A stretch of 64,000 bases of DNA from Campylobacter rectus. GTDB taxonomy: Bacteria; Campylobacterota; Campylobacteria; Campylobacterales; Campylobacteraceae. The number at the start of each line of letters is the position of its first letter. Position 1 is the stretch's first letter. Below the pieces are notes generated by a model. The model did not search any database. It was not told the origin of the DNA and was given only the letters and a program-made list of their open reading frames with translations. The DNA lies in NCBI RefSeq assembly GCF_004803795.1, contig NZ_CP012543.1, positions 2,294,001 through 2,358,000 on the forward strand. Direction: 5' to 3'. The position numbers were made by a program, and so were the translations under genes. Below are positions 17,619 through 26,308 of the stretch, one piece after another.

Positions 17619-18283
17619 TTGCCCTCTCCTAAAATCTCAAGAGCGGTTTTGGCTGCTTTTTGCTCGGCTTCTTTTTTGCTCTTGCCCGCGGCTCGCGAGA
17701 TCTCTCGCTCGTTTAGCATCAGCGCGATCTCAAATTCCTTCTTATGATCGGGGCCTTTTGAGCCTACCAGCACGTATTTTGGTATCTCGGCGAAGCGCGC
17801 TTGAGTGAGCTCTTGCAGCGCGGTTTTGTAGTCCTTTACCATGCGGTCGAAATTAATATCGGGGTAGCATCTCTCAAAGGCTTTTAGGCTAGCTGCACGC
17901 ACGGCGTCAAAGCCGCTTTCTAGGTATATCGCGCCCATCAGCGCCTCAAAGGCGTCCGAGAGTATCGAAGCTTTTAGTCGTCCACCGTTGTGCTCCTCGG
18001 CCGGCGAGATGTTGATGAGCTGGCCTAAATTTAGATATTTAGCCAGCTCGGCGAAGCTTTTTTCATTTACGAGTGCGGCGCGCAGTTTGCTTAGATCGCC
18101 TTCGCTTAGGCGCGAAAATTTGTGAAAAAGATAATCTCCGATCACCAGATCCATCACCGCATCGCCCAAAAACTCGAGCCTTTCGTTGTTTGCGCCGCCT
18201 TTTACGCTTTTGTGCGTGAGCGCGGTTTTTAGCAGCTTTTCGTCTTTAAATTTATATCCTAATTTCTCTTCTAAATTTCGCAT
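17615..18283 (-). CDS. rnc: Ribonuclease III
   Basis: This 222-residue double-strand RNA endonuclease acts in rRNA processing and, where type II CRISPR systems exist, in crRNA maturation. The RNase III signature NERLEFLGDAVMDLVIG lies near residues 33-49. The second catalytic acidic cluster is SDAFEALMGAIYLESG. The C-terminal third is a dsRNA-binding domain (TALQELTQARF ... GKSKKEAEQKAAKTALEIL). Length is normal. The gene overlaps aroC by 4 bp downstream, and its start abuts the rnhA stop. This order matches C. jejuni. Confidence 0.97.
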   Translation of the reverse strand: MRNLEEKLGYKFKDEKLLKTALTHKSVKGGANNERLEFLGDAVMDLVIGDYLFHKFSRLSEGDLSKLRAALVNEKSFAELAKYLNLGQLINISPAEEHNGGRLKASILSDAFEALMGAIYLESGFDAVRAASLKAFERCYPDINFDRMVKDYKTALQELTQARFAEIPKYVLVGSKGPDHKKEFEIALMLNEREISRAAGKSKKEAEQKAAKTALEILGEGK

Positions 18284-18720
18284 TATTCGCCTTTTAAGCT
18301 ATTTTTTATCTTTACGGCTTGCTCACGCGCCATCTCGTCGCAAAGCTCGTTTTGCGGGTGTCCGGCGTGGCCTTTGACCCAGATCGCTTCGACCTCGTGC
18401 GGCTCGCTAGCGGCCAGATACTCCTGCCACAGCGGGACGTTTTTTACATTTTTAAAGTTTTTCTTCACCCAGCCCTCTAGCCACGCATTTACGGCGTTTG
18501 CGACGTATGAGCTATCGGTGTAGAGCTTTACGCGGCAGGGCTGTTTGAGCGCTTTTAGCCCCTCGATCGCCGCTCGCAGCTCCATTTGATTGTTTGTCGT
18601 GTGCGCCTCGCCGCCGCTTGCCGTTTTTTTGTGCTCGCCGTACTCTAGGATGTATGCCCAGCCGCCCGGCCCCGGGTTATCCAGACACGAGCCGTCGCTA
18701 AAAAGGCATACTGTTTTCAT
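18283..18720 (-). CDS. rnhA: Ribonuclease HI
   Basis: This 145-residue enzyme removes the RNA strand of RNA:DNA hybrids. The catalytic acidic residues sit in the expected motifs: FSDGSCLDNPGPGGWAYIL (first Asp), TTNNQMELRAAIEGLKAL (Glu), LYTDSSYV (Asp), and the HAGHPQNELCDEMA loop with the final Asp. Its 5' end overlaps the preceding TPR gene by 23 bp and its stop abuts rnc, showing translational coupling. Confidence 0.97.
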   Translation of the reverse strand: MKTVCLFSDGSCLDNPGPGGWAYILEYGEHKKTASGGEAHTTNNQMELRAAIEGLKALKQPCRVKLYTDSSYVANAVNAWLEGWVKKNFKNVKNVPLWQEYLAASEPHEVEAIWVKGHAGHPQNELCDEMAREQAVKIKNSLKGE

Positions 18721-19744
18721 CCGGTTTTTCCGTGATGTGAGGCAAAATTTGCACGCTACCTAGCTCGCTACACATCGGACAGCGGTAAAAATGCATCGGA
18801 AATGCGTTTTTGCAGCTCTTGCAAACGTAGTTAAAGCTAAGCGCGGCTTTGTCGTAGTTTGCCGCTTTTAGTCTCTTTAAAACCTCCAGCTCAAAGCCCA
18901 GCGGCGCGCCGTCCTCGTCGCTCATGCCTTTGACGAAAAACAGGCTCTTGTACTCGGGATCGGTTAAATTTACGGGCGAGTTTTGATAATAAACTAAATC
19001 CAAAACGTCCCCTAACGGCGGGAAATCGCTAAAATCCTTAAGCCCCGAACCGTTTAAATTTAACCTCTCCATCGCCATACGCCGCACGAGCGCAAATTCG
19101 TCCTTTAGGGCTAAAATTTCGTCTATTTTGGCCGCTTCGTCTTTGCTTTTATCCGCTAAAATTTGTAGCGCCTTTATGTAGGCCGTCTGCGCTCTTACGT
19201 CGCTGCCAAGCTCTTGCAGCGCGTCCAAAGCCTGCAGCGCGCCCTCGTAGTCTTTTAGTTTTTCGAAAATTATCGTTAGCGATTTTAGCGCGATTTGATT
19301 TCGCGGGGAAATTTTTAGCGCCTCTAAAAAGACGCTTTTTGCGCGCTCTAGAAAGCCCGCCTTAAAATAAGTCTGGCCCAGATCGGTAAAAATTTGCTCC
19401 TTTGCCGCGCGGTTTTTGGCCCGTTCTAAGGCCACGGCATAGACGTTGATAGCCTTTTCAAAATACCCGCTTTTTGAAAACGTCCCCGCCAAAAAGCACA
19501 TCGTAGTCGTATCCGCGCCCGAGTTTATCAAAAGCTGTCTGCTTTCGTCGCTCAGGCCTTGAGATTTGCCGAATTTTTTCAAAAATCCCGCGATCTCCGC
19601 CTTTTCGTCCTTGCTCTTAAAAACGCCCCATGCGTAGCTAAAAACGGCGATCACGAGCACCGCGGCGACTAACACCACGAGGCCGAAAATCGGGTCTCTA
19701 AATTCGATAAAAAATATATCCAAAATGCCGCTTTCTAAAGTCAA
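18698..19744 (-). CDS. Membrane-anchored TPR protein with C-terminal zinc ribbon (LapB-like)
   Basis: This 348-residue protein has one N-terminal transmembrane segment (about residues 20-42, PIFGLVVLVAAVLVIAVFSY). Tetratricopeptide repeats then run through ~70-240 (for example FLERAKSVFLEALKISPRNQ). A rubredoxin-like metal site YVCKSCKNAF...YRCPMC lies near residues 307-326. This layout is that of LapB/YciM, which in enterobacteria controls LPS synthesis through LpxC turnover. Whether that role holds here is unknown. The apparent start is TTG at 19744 with no ATG near it. A TATAAT box (19761-19756, minus) only ~12 bp upstream would give an almost leaderless mRNA. Confidence 0.8.
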   Translation of the reverse strand: MTLESGILDIFFIEFRDPIFGLVVLVAAVLVIAVFSYAWGVFKSKDEKAEIAGFLKKFGKSQGLSDESRQLLINSGADTTTMCFLAGTFSKSGYFEKAINVYAVALERAKNRAAKEQIFTDLGQTYFKAGFLERAKSVFLEALKISPRNQIALKSLTIIFEKLKDYEGALQALDALQELGSDVRAQTAYIKALQILADKSKDEAAKIDEILALKDEFALVRRMAMERLNLNGSGLKDFSDFPPLGDVLDLVYYQNSPVNLTDPEYKSLFFVKGMSDEDGAPLGFELEVLKRLKAANYDKAALSFNYVCKSCKNAFPMHFYRCPMCSELGSVQILPHITEKPDENSMPF

Positions 19745-19786
19745 ATTTAACGCCGATTATAGCAAAACGATTGTATAATCTCGCTT
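19745..19786. promoter_or_regulatory. 42-bp divergent promoter between the TPR operon and dnaG
   Basis: Two back-to-back TATAAT boxes lie here: 19774-19779 on plus for dnaG and 19761-19756 on minus for the TPR-rnhA-rnc-aroC operon. Both are so close to the start codons that the transcripts should have leaders of only a few bases. No Shine-Dalgarno sequence is visible before dnaG. Confidence 0.6.
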
Positions 19787-21445
19787 ATGATCGATCCAAA
19801 ATCAATAGAAAGACTAAAAGCGCAAACCGATATCGTCGATGTCGTCGGGCACTATCTGCCGCTGAAAAAAAGCGGAGCGAACTTCGTGTGCGTCTGCCCG
19901 TTTCACGACGACAAAAACCCGAGCATGAGCGTGAGCCCGTCGCGCGGGATATTTCACTGCTTTTCGTGCAAAGCCGGCGGCGACGCGATCAAATTCGTAA
20001 TGGACTACGAAAAGCTAAGCTACCCCGAAGCCGTCGAAAAGATCGCCGGACTGCAAAATTTCACGCTAAACTACGTGCGCGGCGGCGAACCGGCGAAAGA
20101 AAACAAGCACATCCTAGAAAACGCAAACGCCTTTTACCGCTCGCTGCTTTATAAAACGCCAGCAGCCGTGGAGTATCTCTACTCGCGCGGTATCACCGAC
20201 GAGCTAATAGATAAATTTGAACTAGGTTTCGCGCCTGAGAGCGCGCAAACGATAAGGCTACTGCAAAACGAGCAAATAGAGCCAAAAGAAGCCCTAGAAG
20301 TCGGCATCGTAAAGCAAAACGAAAACGGCATTTACGCTAGTTTCATAAACCGCATCACCTTTCCTATCTACACGCATGCTGGACGGCTCGTGGGTTTTGG
20401 CGGACGTACGATCAGCGGCAACCCCGCAAAATACGTAAATTCGCCCCAGTCCGCGGTCTTTGATAAATCAACGCTTTTTTACGGCTACCACCTGGCAAAG
20501 CGCGAAATTTTCACCAAAAATCAGATCATCATCACCGAAGGCTACATGGACGTCATCATGCTGCACAAGGCGGGCTTTAACAACGTCGTAGCCGTGCTTG
20601 GAACCGCTCTCACGACCAAACACCTGCCGCTTTTAAAGCGCGGCGAGATTAGCGTTATTTTGTGCTTTGACGGCGACGATGCGGGCATAAATGCCGCGAC
20701 GAAGTCCGCCCTGCTACTCGCGCAAAACGAAATCGACGGCAGCGTCGTCATCATAGAAGGCGGCGCCGATCCGGCCGATATGGTGGTAGCGGGCAAGATA
20801 GAGTATCTGCGGCAAATTTTTGAAAGCGGCACGGAGATCGGCGAATTTTACATCAGGCATTTAGCTAGCGGCTTTGATCTATCGCGCCCCGTGCAAAAGC
20901 AAAAGGCGCTAGAGGCGATCCAGGCCTTTACGGCGAGTCTAAAGCCCATCGTCGCAAACTCCTACGCGCCGCTCGTGGCTAAAATTTTAAAGATAGCCGA
21001 GGGGTCGTTTTGGCTAACTAGAGGCGCAAATACGCAAGCCGCCCAGGAGCGTATGCAGGCCTACGAAATGCAAAATTTCGGCAAAAATCAGCGCGGGCGT
21101 AAAGATATACTTGAAATTCGGTTTTTGAAAACGATGCTCGAAAATCCGAATTTAAAAAAAATCGTTTTGGAAAATTTAAAGACGGAATATTTTGTGCGGC
21201 ACAGAGATATTTTCGAAGCCGTAGCGCGAGGAGTCGGCACGGATGATCCCGCCGTGCGCGAACTGATGTTTGAAAACTACGACGCCTTCAAAGAAGAAGA
21301 TGAGATTTTAAAAAACATAGTTATTTTAAAAGTGGGATTTTACGAAAATTTACACAAAGAATACTCAATGAAACAAATTCCTTTAGAAGAAAAGAAACAA
21401 ATACTAACAAAAATAAAAAAAATTATCGAGGCACTGAAAAAATGA
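19787..21445 (+). CDS. dnaG: DNA primase
   Basis: This 552-residue enzyme makes RNA primers at the replication fork with DnaB. The N-terminal CHC2 zinc finger is at about residues 35-65 (CPFHDDKNPSMSV ... FHCFSCKAGGDAIKFV). The TOPRIM catalytic core is at ~250-330 (IITEGYMDVIMLHKAG, CFDGDDAG). A C-terminal helicase-binding region follows and ends in a Lys-rich tail. Length is normal for Campylobacterota. The -10 box ends 7 bp before the ATG, suggesting a leaderless transcript. The stop overlaps the next gene's start by 4 bp (ATGA). Confidence 0.97.
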   Translation: MIDPKSIERLKAQTDIVDVVGHYLPLKKSGANFVCVCPFHDDKNPSMSVSPSRGIFHCFSCKAGGDAIKFVMDYEKLSYPEAVEKIAGLQNFTLNYVRGGEPAKENKHILENANAFYRSLLYKTPAAVEYLYSRGITDELIDKFELGFAPESAQTIRLLQNEQIEPKEALEVGIVKQNENGIYASFINRITFPIYTHAGRLVGFGGRTISGNPAKYVNSPQSAVFDKSTLFYGYHLAKREIFTKNQIIITEGYMDVIMLHKAGFNNVVAVLGTALTTKHLPLLKRGEISVILCFDGDDAGINAATKSALLLAQNEIDGSVVIIEGGADPADMVVAGKIEYLRQIFESGTEIGEFYIRHLASGFDLSRPVQKQKALEAIQAFTASLKPIVANSYAPLVAKILKIAEGSFWLTRGANTQAAQERMQAYEMQNFGKNQRGRKDILEIRFLKTMLENPNLKKIVLENLKTEYFVRHRDIFEAVARGVGTDDPAVRELMFENYDAFKEEDEILKNIVILKVGFYENLHKEYSMKQIPLEEKKQILTKIKKIIEALKK

Positions 21446-22428
21446 AAGCGTTAGTTTTATTTAGCGGCGGGCTGGACAGTATGATCGCCATCAGGCTGCT
21501 AACGGCCCAGGGCATCGACGTCACGGCGATCCACATCGACATCGGCTTTAGCGGCGACGAGAAAAAGGCCGAAATTTTACGCCGCCGCGCTAACGAAGCC
21601 GGAGCAGAGCTTAAAATAATCAATATCAGAAACGAATACCTGCGCGACGTCCTTTTCACACCTAAACACGGCTACGGCAAGCACTTTAACCCCTGCATCG
21701 ACTGCCACGGATATATGTTTAAAACGGCGCTTGCGATGATGCGCTCGGAGGGTGCTAGCTTTATCGCGACTGGCGAAGTGATCGGCCAGCGTCCGATGAG
21801 TCAGAGGCGCGACGCGATGGCGCGGGTCAAAAACGCCGCGGGCGACGAGGACGACCTCATCCTGCGTCCGATGTCTGCGCAGCTGATGAAACCCACAAAA
21901 CCAGAGCGCGAAGGCTGGGTCGATCGCAGCAAACTGCTCGCCATCAGCGGACGCGACCGCAAAAGGCAGCTCGCGCTTGCGAAGGAATTCGGCTTTAGCG
22001 AGTATGAGACGCCCGGCGGCGGGTGCTTGCTCACGATCGAGAGCTTCGCGAATAAAATCAAAGATTTCATCAAATTTGACCCGGATATGACTAACGCGGA
22101 TATGCAGCTGCTGCGCATCGGACGGCATCTGCGCCTAACAAACGGGACCAAAATGGTCATCGGCCGCGACGAAAACGATAACGCCAAACTGCTAGCTCTA
22201 AATAATCCGAAATTTACGCAGATCAAATTTGACGGCGATATCGTGGGCGCGGTGAGTTTCGTGGATGCTAAATTTAACGAGGCCGACCTCGAGTTTGCCG
22301 TGCGGCTGGCGCTTGCCTACACCAGAGCCGATAAAGATACGGCGGTGCGAGTCAGGATCGGCGGGCGCGAGATTTGCGTGAAGCCTTTTGAGAGCAAGCA
22401 GGCCGCGCAGGAGTTTTTCGTTAGTTAA
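21442..22428 (+). CDS. PP-loop ATP pyrophosphatase family protein (ThiI/MnmA-like)
   Basis: This 328-residue protein starts with the PP-loop LFSGGLDSMIAIRLL (residues 6-20), which binds ATP and adenylates a substrate in tRNA thiolases, ThiI, MnmA and argininosuccinate synthase relatives. It has Cys motifs CIDCHGYM (about residue 91) and GGGCLLT (about residue 193), of the kind used in sulfur transfer. The C-terminal third (NGTKMVIGRDENDNAKLLAL) looks like a separate small domain. It is translationally coupled to dnaG. I infer tRNA or cofactor thiolation; substrate unknown. It is often annotated loosely as an argininosuccinate synthase domain protein. Confidence 0.75.
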   Translation: MKALVLFSGGLDSMIAIRLLTAQGIDVTAIHIDIGFSGDEKKAEILRRRANEAGAELKIINIRNEYLRDVLFTPKHGYGKHFNPCIDCHGYMFKTALAMMRSEGASFIATGEVIGQRPMSQRRDAMARVKNAAGDEDDLILRPMSAQLMKPTKPEREGWVDRSKLLAISGRDRKRQLALAKEFGFSEYETPGGGCLLTIESFANKIKDFIKFDPDMTNADMQLLRIGRHLRLTNGTKMVIGRDENDNAKLLALNNPKFTQIKFDGDIVGAVSFVDAKFNEADLEFAVRLALAYTRADKDTAVRVRIGGREICVKPFESKQAAQEFFVS

Positions 22429-22901
22429 ATTCGGCTCAAAAACTCATCGGCTAAATAAATTTGACGCCGAATTTAAGATTACTTTTGCAATAAATTTGAC
22501 GGCTAAAATTTAGCGACATATCCTTTGGCGTCTCAAATTTAGATTTGCTTGCGAGCTAAATTTGATATCGATTTTTGGCTACTTTGAGCTTAAATTTGCC
22601 TGATTTGCGAAAATGGCAAATTTAAACAGTTTAAAACGCTTAAATTTACCGACTTTCAAGGCTTAAATTTATTCGGTAAATTCCGCGATCTTTCGTTAAA
22701 TTTACCAAATAATACCGACCGGACGTATGTTTGTAAAATTTACCGCAAATTTTATCGCCTCTGCGCAGACAAATTTCAAATTTGTAGTCCAAGCCCTTTG
22801 CTTTGCTTCAAAGCTCCTTAAATACGTGAAATTTACCTATCTGGTAGTGCGGTAATGTCAAAATGATTTTATCTTTTTATTTTATTTTGATATATTTTTA
22901 G
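22429..22901. other. Intergenic stretch saturated with the palindrome AAATTT
   Basis: No gene is seen. I count about fifteen AAATTT hexamers between ~22455 and ~22835, often as TAAATTTGAC, CAAATTT or TAAATTTACC. This is far above chance for a sequence of this composition. Confidence 0.7.
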
Positions 22902-22907
22902 TATAAT
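22902..22907 (+). promoter_or_regulatory. Promoter -10 box (TATAAT)
   Basis: TATAAT lies in a very AT-rich segment 34 bp before the chosen start of the next gene. A second TATAAT is at 22919-22924. Confidence 0.5.
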
Positions 22908-22940
22908 TCTCATTTTAATATAATAATGAGAGTTTTTGCG

Positions 22941-23528
22941 ATGGATTATCAAGGATTATTTTTATTGGCGCAGTTTTTAAACGAGAGAAAAAAGGCGAGT
23001 CGTAAAGAAATATCGGAGTTTTTATCGCGCAAAACCGGTGCTAGCCAAAGCAAAACGGACGCGCTTTTAAGCGTCATAGCAAATAGCCCTAAAATTCAAG
23101 CTTTGCCGCAAGAAAAAAGGATGGTTTTAAAAACCGCGCGCGGGATTTACGAGATAAGCAAAGCCGGCGAAAAGCTCCTAAAAAGCAAAAATGCTCGGCG
23201 AAATTTTGAAGCTTGGATTGACGGCATTTACGGCGAAACTGCGACGCAAAAATCGCAAAATTTACCCGCATCCAAAACTAAAAAATACCTAAAAATCATC
23301 ACCGCTCTCGTCATCCGCGAGCTAAAAGACAAAATGATCGGCGAAGCAATCAAAAAGCCGATAGAAGCGATAAAATCGCTCGCGCTAAAACTTATGAAAA
23401 AACACAAAATTTTGAATAAAATTTATGCTTTTAGGCATATTTTTCTAGCGCTAATAGCTACCAAAATCGCATTTAATATCGTCAAAATTTTTAAAGAGTA
23501 TAGGCGAGAAAAAATATTTGCGGGGTAG
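22941..23528 (+). CDS. Hypothetical protein with helical N-terminal domain and C-terminal hydrophobic helix
   Basis: I do not recognise the family. The protein is ~195 residues, Lys/Arg-rich and predicted basic. Residues 1-~85 are helical and resemble a small winged-helix or HTH fold (ERKKASRKEISEFLSRKTG, SKAGEKLLKS), which could bind DNA. A flexible linker follows (residues ~100-115). The end has a hydrophobic helix (HIFLALIATKIAFNIVKI) and a basic tail, possibly a membrane anchor. An in-frame ATG exists at 22926, but ATG 22941 has GAGAG at a suitable distance. Flanks are non-coding, so it stands alone. Confidence 0.6.
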   Translation: MDYQGLFLLAQFLNERKKASRKEISEFLSRKTGASQSKTDALLSVIANSPKIQALPQEKRMVLKTARGIYEISKAGEKLLKSKNARRNFEAWIDGIYGETATQKSQNLPASKTKKYLKIITALVIRELKDKMIGEAIKKPIEAIKSLALKLMKKHKILNKIYAFRHIFLALIATKIAFNIVKIFKEYRREKIFAG

Positions 23529-23589
23529 TTTTTTAAGATTTTTTACCAAATTTTGAAAAACCATCAATGCCTCGGCTTTTATATTTTGC

Positions 23590-24075
23590 GCGGTTATAAA
23601 AGACACGAACGACTTTTATAAATTCTATGACATTTTAGACGATATGGCAGAAGAATTTGGCGCATAAAGGTGGACCTTAGAGATTTATAGAGATGGCAAA
23701 AATATGCTAAAACCGCATCTGATTATGCTTATGCGGCAAGCAGCGCTATGAATGATTTTAAAGATAAAATTTACGCAAGAGAGCTTTTAGCTAAAGCCGT
23801 AGAACTCTTATCTGGTCCGCAAGAAACGTTTTTTGTGCTTGATATTTTAAGCAAATTTGGAGATAAGCGCTTTTAGCCAAGACTTGCGAAAAGCTATTAA
23901 ACGAACCGAATCCCGGTTATATGAAAATCGCTGGCTACCTAAAAAACATCAATCCAAATTTAGCAAAAAGAGCGTGCTGCAAAAGCCGTAGAAAATGCTA
24001 AAATTTTATATGCCGTAGCCGATATTTTGGATATCTTTAAAGATAAAAAAAGGGGGGGGCGATAGAGATAGTGAA
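23590..24075 (+). pseudogene. Decayed helical-repeat gene with a poly-G tract
   Basis: Fragments in different plus-strand frames give a repeat-type protein: YAKTASDYAYAASSAMNDFK, YARELLAKAVELLSGPQETF, FVLDILSKFGDK, CEKLLNEPNPGYMKIAGYLK and LYAVADILDIFKDKK. The pattern suggests a Sel1/TPR-like family of helical repeats found in Campylobacter. Several frame breaks and stops separate the parts and there is no credible start. It ends at a run of eight G. Confidence 0.5.
24052..24059 (+). repeat. Homopolymeric G8 tract
   Basis: Seven A are followed by eight G inside the decayed repeat gene. Tracts of eight or more G are classic phase-variation sites in Campylobacter. Confidence 0.7.
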
Positions 24076-24178
24076 AAGTGGTATAATTGCCGCACGGTAA
24101 ATCAAATTTAAAGCGAACATAATAGAATTAAGCATATCTTGAGTCAATATATCGGGCAATTTTACCCGCAGCCGCGCT

Positions 24179-24712
24179 CTATCTGCACTCCAGCTTCGTT
24201 ATCGTTTGGGTATTTGTAAAATACGACGGATAAGGCATCGAAACGCTAAAATTTCGTATCTGCTTCGGCGCGATATTTTTAGCGACGCTAGCGGTGACTT
24301 CCGCGACGTTTGAGCGCTCATCGCCGCGCGAGAACAGCGATAACCCGCTAGGCTTAAAGATAGAGCCCGCGATCGTGTCCTTGCTCACGGGATTATTGAC
24401 GAGTTTGACGGTCAGCTCGCAGCTTGCTATGCTAAACTCGCCCGTATTTCGCAGCGAACCCTTAAAAACGATCATCTCGTTTCTGAGTACGCGGTGACCG
24501 GTGACCTCTATCAAGACGGCTTTTTTCGTGTATTTATCCACGACGAGCATAAAAAAATAGCCGAATATCAGCGTTGCGGCAACGTTTATCGCGAGATAAA
24601 TTTTAAAAAGCCTCAGGTCTTTTTCGCCGCGCGATATCAGCATAAAAAGCATTGAGAGCAGCACCAAAACCGCAAGCGCGATGAGGTGAAAGACGTTAAA
24701 ATACCCTTCCAT
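24179..24712 (-). CDS. DUF2393-family membrane protein
   Basis: This is ~177 residues from ATG 24712, which shares one base with the stop of the upstream gene (TGATG). A GTG nine bases earlier is an alternative. Two N-terminal membrane segments (about residues 8-25 and 40-60) are followed by an extracytoplasmic beta-rich domain (EVTGHRVLRNEMIVFKGSL, CELTVKLVNN). It pairs with the next DUF2393 gene, and the two are translationally coupled, so the proteins probably work together in the envelope. Function unknown. Confidence 0.75.
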   Translation of the reverse strand: MEGYFNVFHLIALAVLVLLSMLFMLISRGEKDLRLFKIYLAINVAATLIFGYFFMLVVDKYTKKAVLIEVTGHRVLRNEMIVFKGSLRNTGEFSIASCELTVKLVNNPVSKDTIAGSIFKPSGLSLFSRGDERSNVAEVTASVAKNIAPKQIRNFSVSMPYPSYFTNTQTITKLECR

Positions 24713-25239
24713 CAAAAACACTCCGAGCTTGCCGTGACGTTGTAATCCTGCGCGCGAAAGTTATTTACCGCGTGCGTGATCTCGTGTGTCGCATTTACGT
24801 CCAGCGCGTCTTTTAGCACAATATTTTCCTTTAAAAACGGCTTTAGCTCGTTTGCGTAACGGCGCAGCGCATTGCCCGAGTTTTTGTAAAAGCTAAGGCC
24901 GATTTTGCAGTAATTAAACGACTTTTTCGAGAGATTTGTGAGGCGCAGATCCACAAGCAGCGTGTTTGAGTACTCAAGTTGCTTGGTTGAGACTAGCTCG
25001 AGCGAGCGAGTGCGCAAATTTTCGTCTAAAAGCTTAGGCATAAAATACGCCCCGCATCCAAGCCCAGCAATAGTGACGATCACCAGCGCAAAACCCGCCA
25101 AATAGGACTTTGACGCGACATAGACGCAAAGCGAAACGAGCGCTAAAAAGGTCAAAAACATCCAGATATAGGCGGCAAAATCCACCCAGCTAAGGTGCGT
25201 CAGATAGAAATTTAAGCCTTGTTTTAGTTCGTTTATCAT
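24712..25239 (-). CDS. DUF2393-family membrane protein
   Basis: This 175-residue protein has two N-terminal membrane segments (residues ~20-42 and ~48-68), then a domain with LVSTKQLEYSNTLLVDLRLT and YCKIGLSFYKNS. It has the same architecture as the downstream gene, from which it probably arose by duplication. It lies 79 bp downstream of hisIE on the same strand. Function unknown. Confidence 0.75.
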   Translation of the reverse strand: MINELKQGLNFYLTHLSWVDFAAYIWMFLTFLALVSLCVYVASKSYLAGFALVIVTIAGLGCGAYFMPKLLDENLRTRSLELVSTKQLEYSNTLLVDLRLTNLSKKSFNYCKIGLSFYKNSGNALRRYANELKPFLKENIVLKDALDVNATHEITHAVNNFRAQDYNVTASSECF

Positions 25240-25318
25240 CTTGCCTCTTTGCTTCGTTTGCCTTGCGGCGAGCCAAATTTGAAATCCACCTGCATAAAGC
25301 GTGCCAAATTTGACCGCC

Positions 25319-26308
25319 CTAGCCTTTTCGCGAGTTTTTTTCCTCGATACCGCTTAGTCCGAAACGGCGCGCGAGCTCGGCTTTGACGCGGCCCGGGTGA
25401 ATGCCGTGCAGCGCCAACGCCACTAGCGAGTGAAAGCACAAATCGGCCGCCTCATAGACGATCTCCTCGGTCGGCGTTTTTGGCTTTTGGTTTTGAGACG
25501 TCTCGGTTTGGCTGTTTTTGTTTGCGGCGTTTTCGTTTGAAATTTTAGTAAAATTTTCGTTTTGGCTTTGGGTTAAATTTGGCAAAATTTGACCGCTTTT
25601 CGAGCCGTTATTTTCGCTCGAATTTTGCAAATTCCGCCCGCCTCGCTCTTTGTTCGTTTGATTTTCGTCAGCGCACGATTTACTCAAATTTATCGTCTCG
25701 CGCTCGCTTTCGGCGACGTCAAACCGTGAGATATCGCTTTTGCGCGCCGATGCGTCCTTGCATGCCATCACTAGCTCCGTGGCCTCCTCGCCGACCTTTT
25801 TTAGGATCGCGTTTTCGCCCTTTTTAAACAGGCTCGCGACGTATGAAGTCTGCGGATCGGCGTTTAGCTTGCGGTCCATTATCGTGTGATAAACCTCGTC
25901 GATTATGCCGTAGATCGGCTTTTTAGCTTGGGTTAATTGCTCTTGCGTCAAATTTTGTCCGTCGGCACTGGTTAAATTTGACTCGTCGCCGTCTCCCGAA
26001 ATCTTTCTAAAAAAGCACGATTTTGCGCCGGTGTGGCACGCTACGCCGCCGTTTTGAACGACTTTGAGCAGTATCGTGTCGTTGTCGCAGTCAAGGAAAA
26101 TCTCATCTATGGCCTGCGTATTTCCGCTCTCCTCGCCCTTTTTCCAGATTCGGTTTTTCGTGCGCGAAAAATAGTGCGCAAAGCCCGTTTTTAGGCTCAA
26201 ATTTAGTGCCTCTTCGTTCATATAAGCAAGCATCAAAACCTCGCCGCTCGAGCTTTCTTGAACGACGGCGGGCAAAAGGCCGCCCACTTTTTTCCAATCT
26301 ATTTTCAT
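25319..26308 (-). CDS. hisI: Bifunctional phosphoribosyl-AMP cyclohydrolase / phosphoribosyl-ATP pyrophosphatase with low-complexity insertions
   Basis: Steps two and three of histidine synthesis are fused, as is common (HisIE). The HisI part is residues 1-~104, with metal and active-site motifs [13 protein letters not shown] and [14 protein letters not shown]. The HisE part has [15 protein letters not shown] and [15 protein letters not shown] near 171-184, then [19 protein letters not shown] near 285-303. Usual length is ~200-240; this is 329. The excess is an Asn/Ser/Gln-rich insertion at ~187-280, inside HisE between helices that are normally joined by a few residues, plus a longer linker at ~105-128. 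The frame is intact and all catalytic motifs are kept. Confidence 0.93.
   Translation of the reverse strand: MKIDWKKVGGLLPAVVQESSSGEVLMLAYMNEEALNLSLKTGFAHYFSRTKNRIWKKGEESGNTQAIDEIFLDCDNDTILLKVVQNGGVACHTGAKSCFFRKISGDGDESNLTSADGQNLTQEQLTQAKKPIYGIIDEVYHTIMDRKLNADPQTSYVASLFKKGENAILKKVGEEATELVMACKDASARKSDISRFDVAESERETINLSKSCADENQTNKERGGRNLQNSSENNGSKSGQILPNLTQSQNENFTKISNENAANKNSQTETSQNQKPKTPTEEIVYEAADLCFHSLVALALHGIHPGRVKAELARRFGLSGIEEKNSRKG

Noticed and set aside
19771-20154. Arg-rich 127-codon plus-strand frame overlapping dnaG
   Set aside because: It is an alternative frame of the dnaG zinc-finger region with a TTG start and extreme Arg content.
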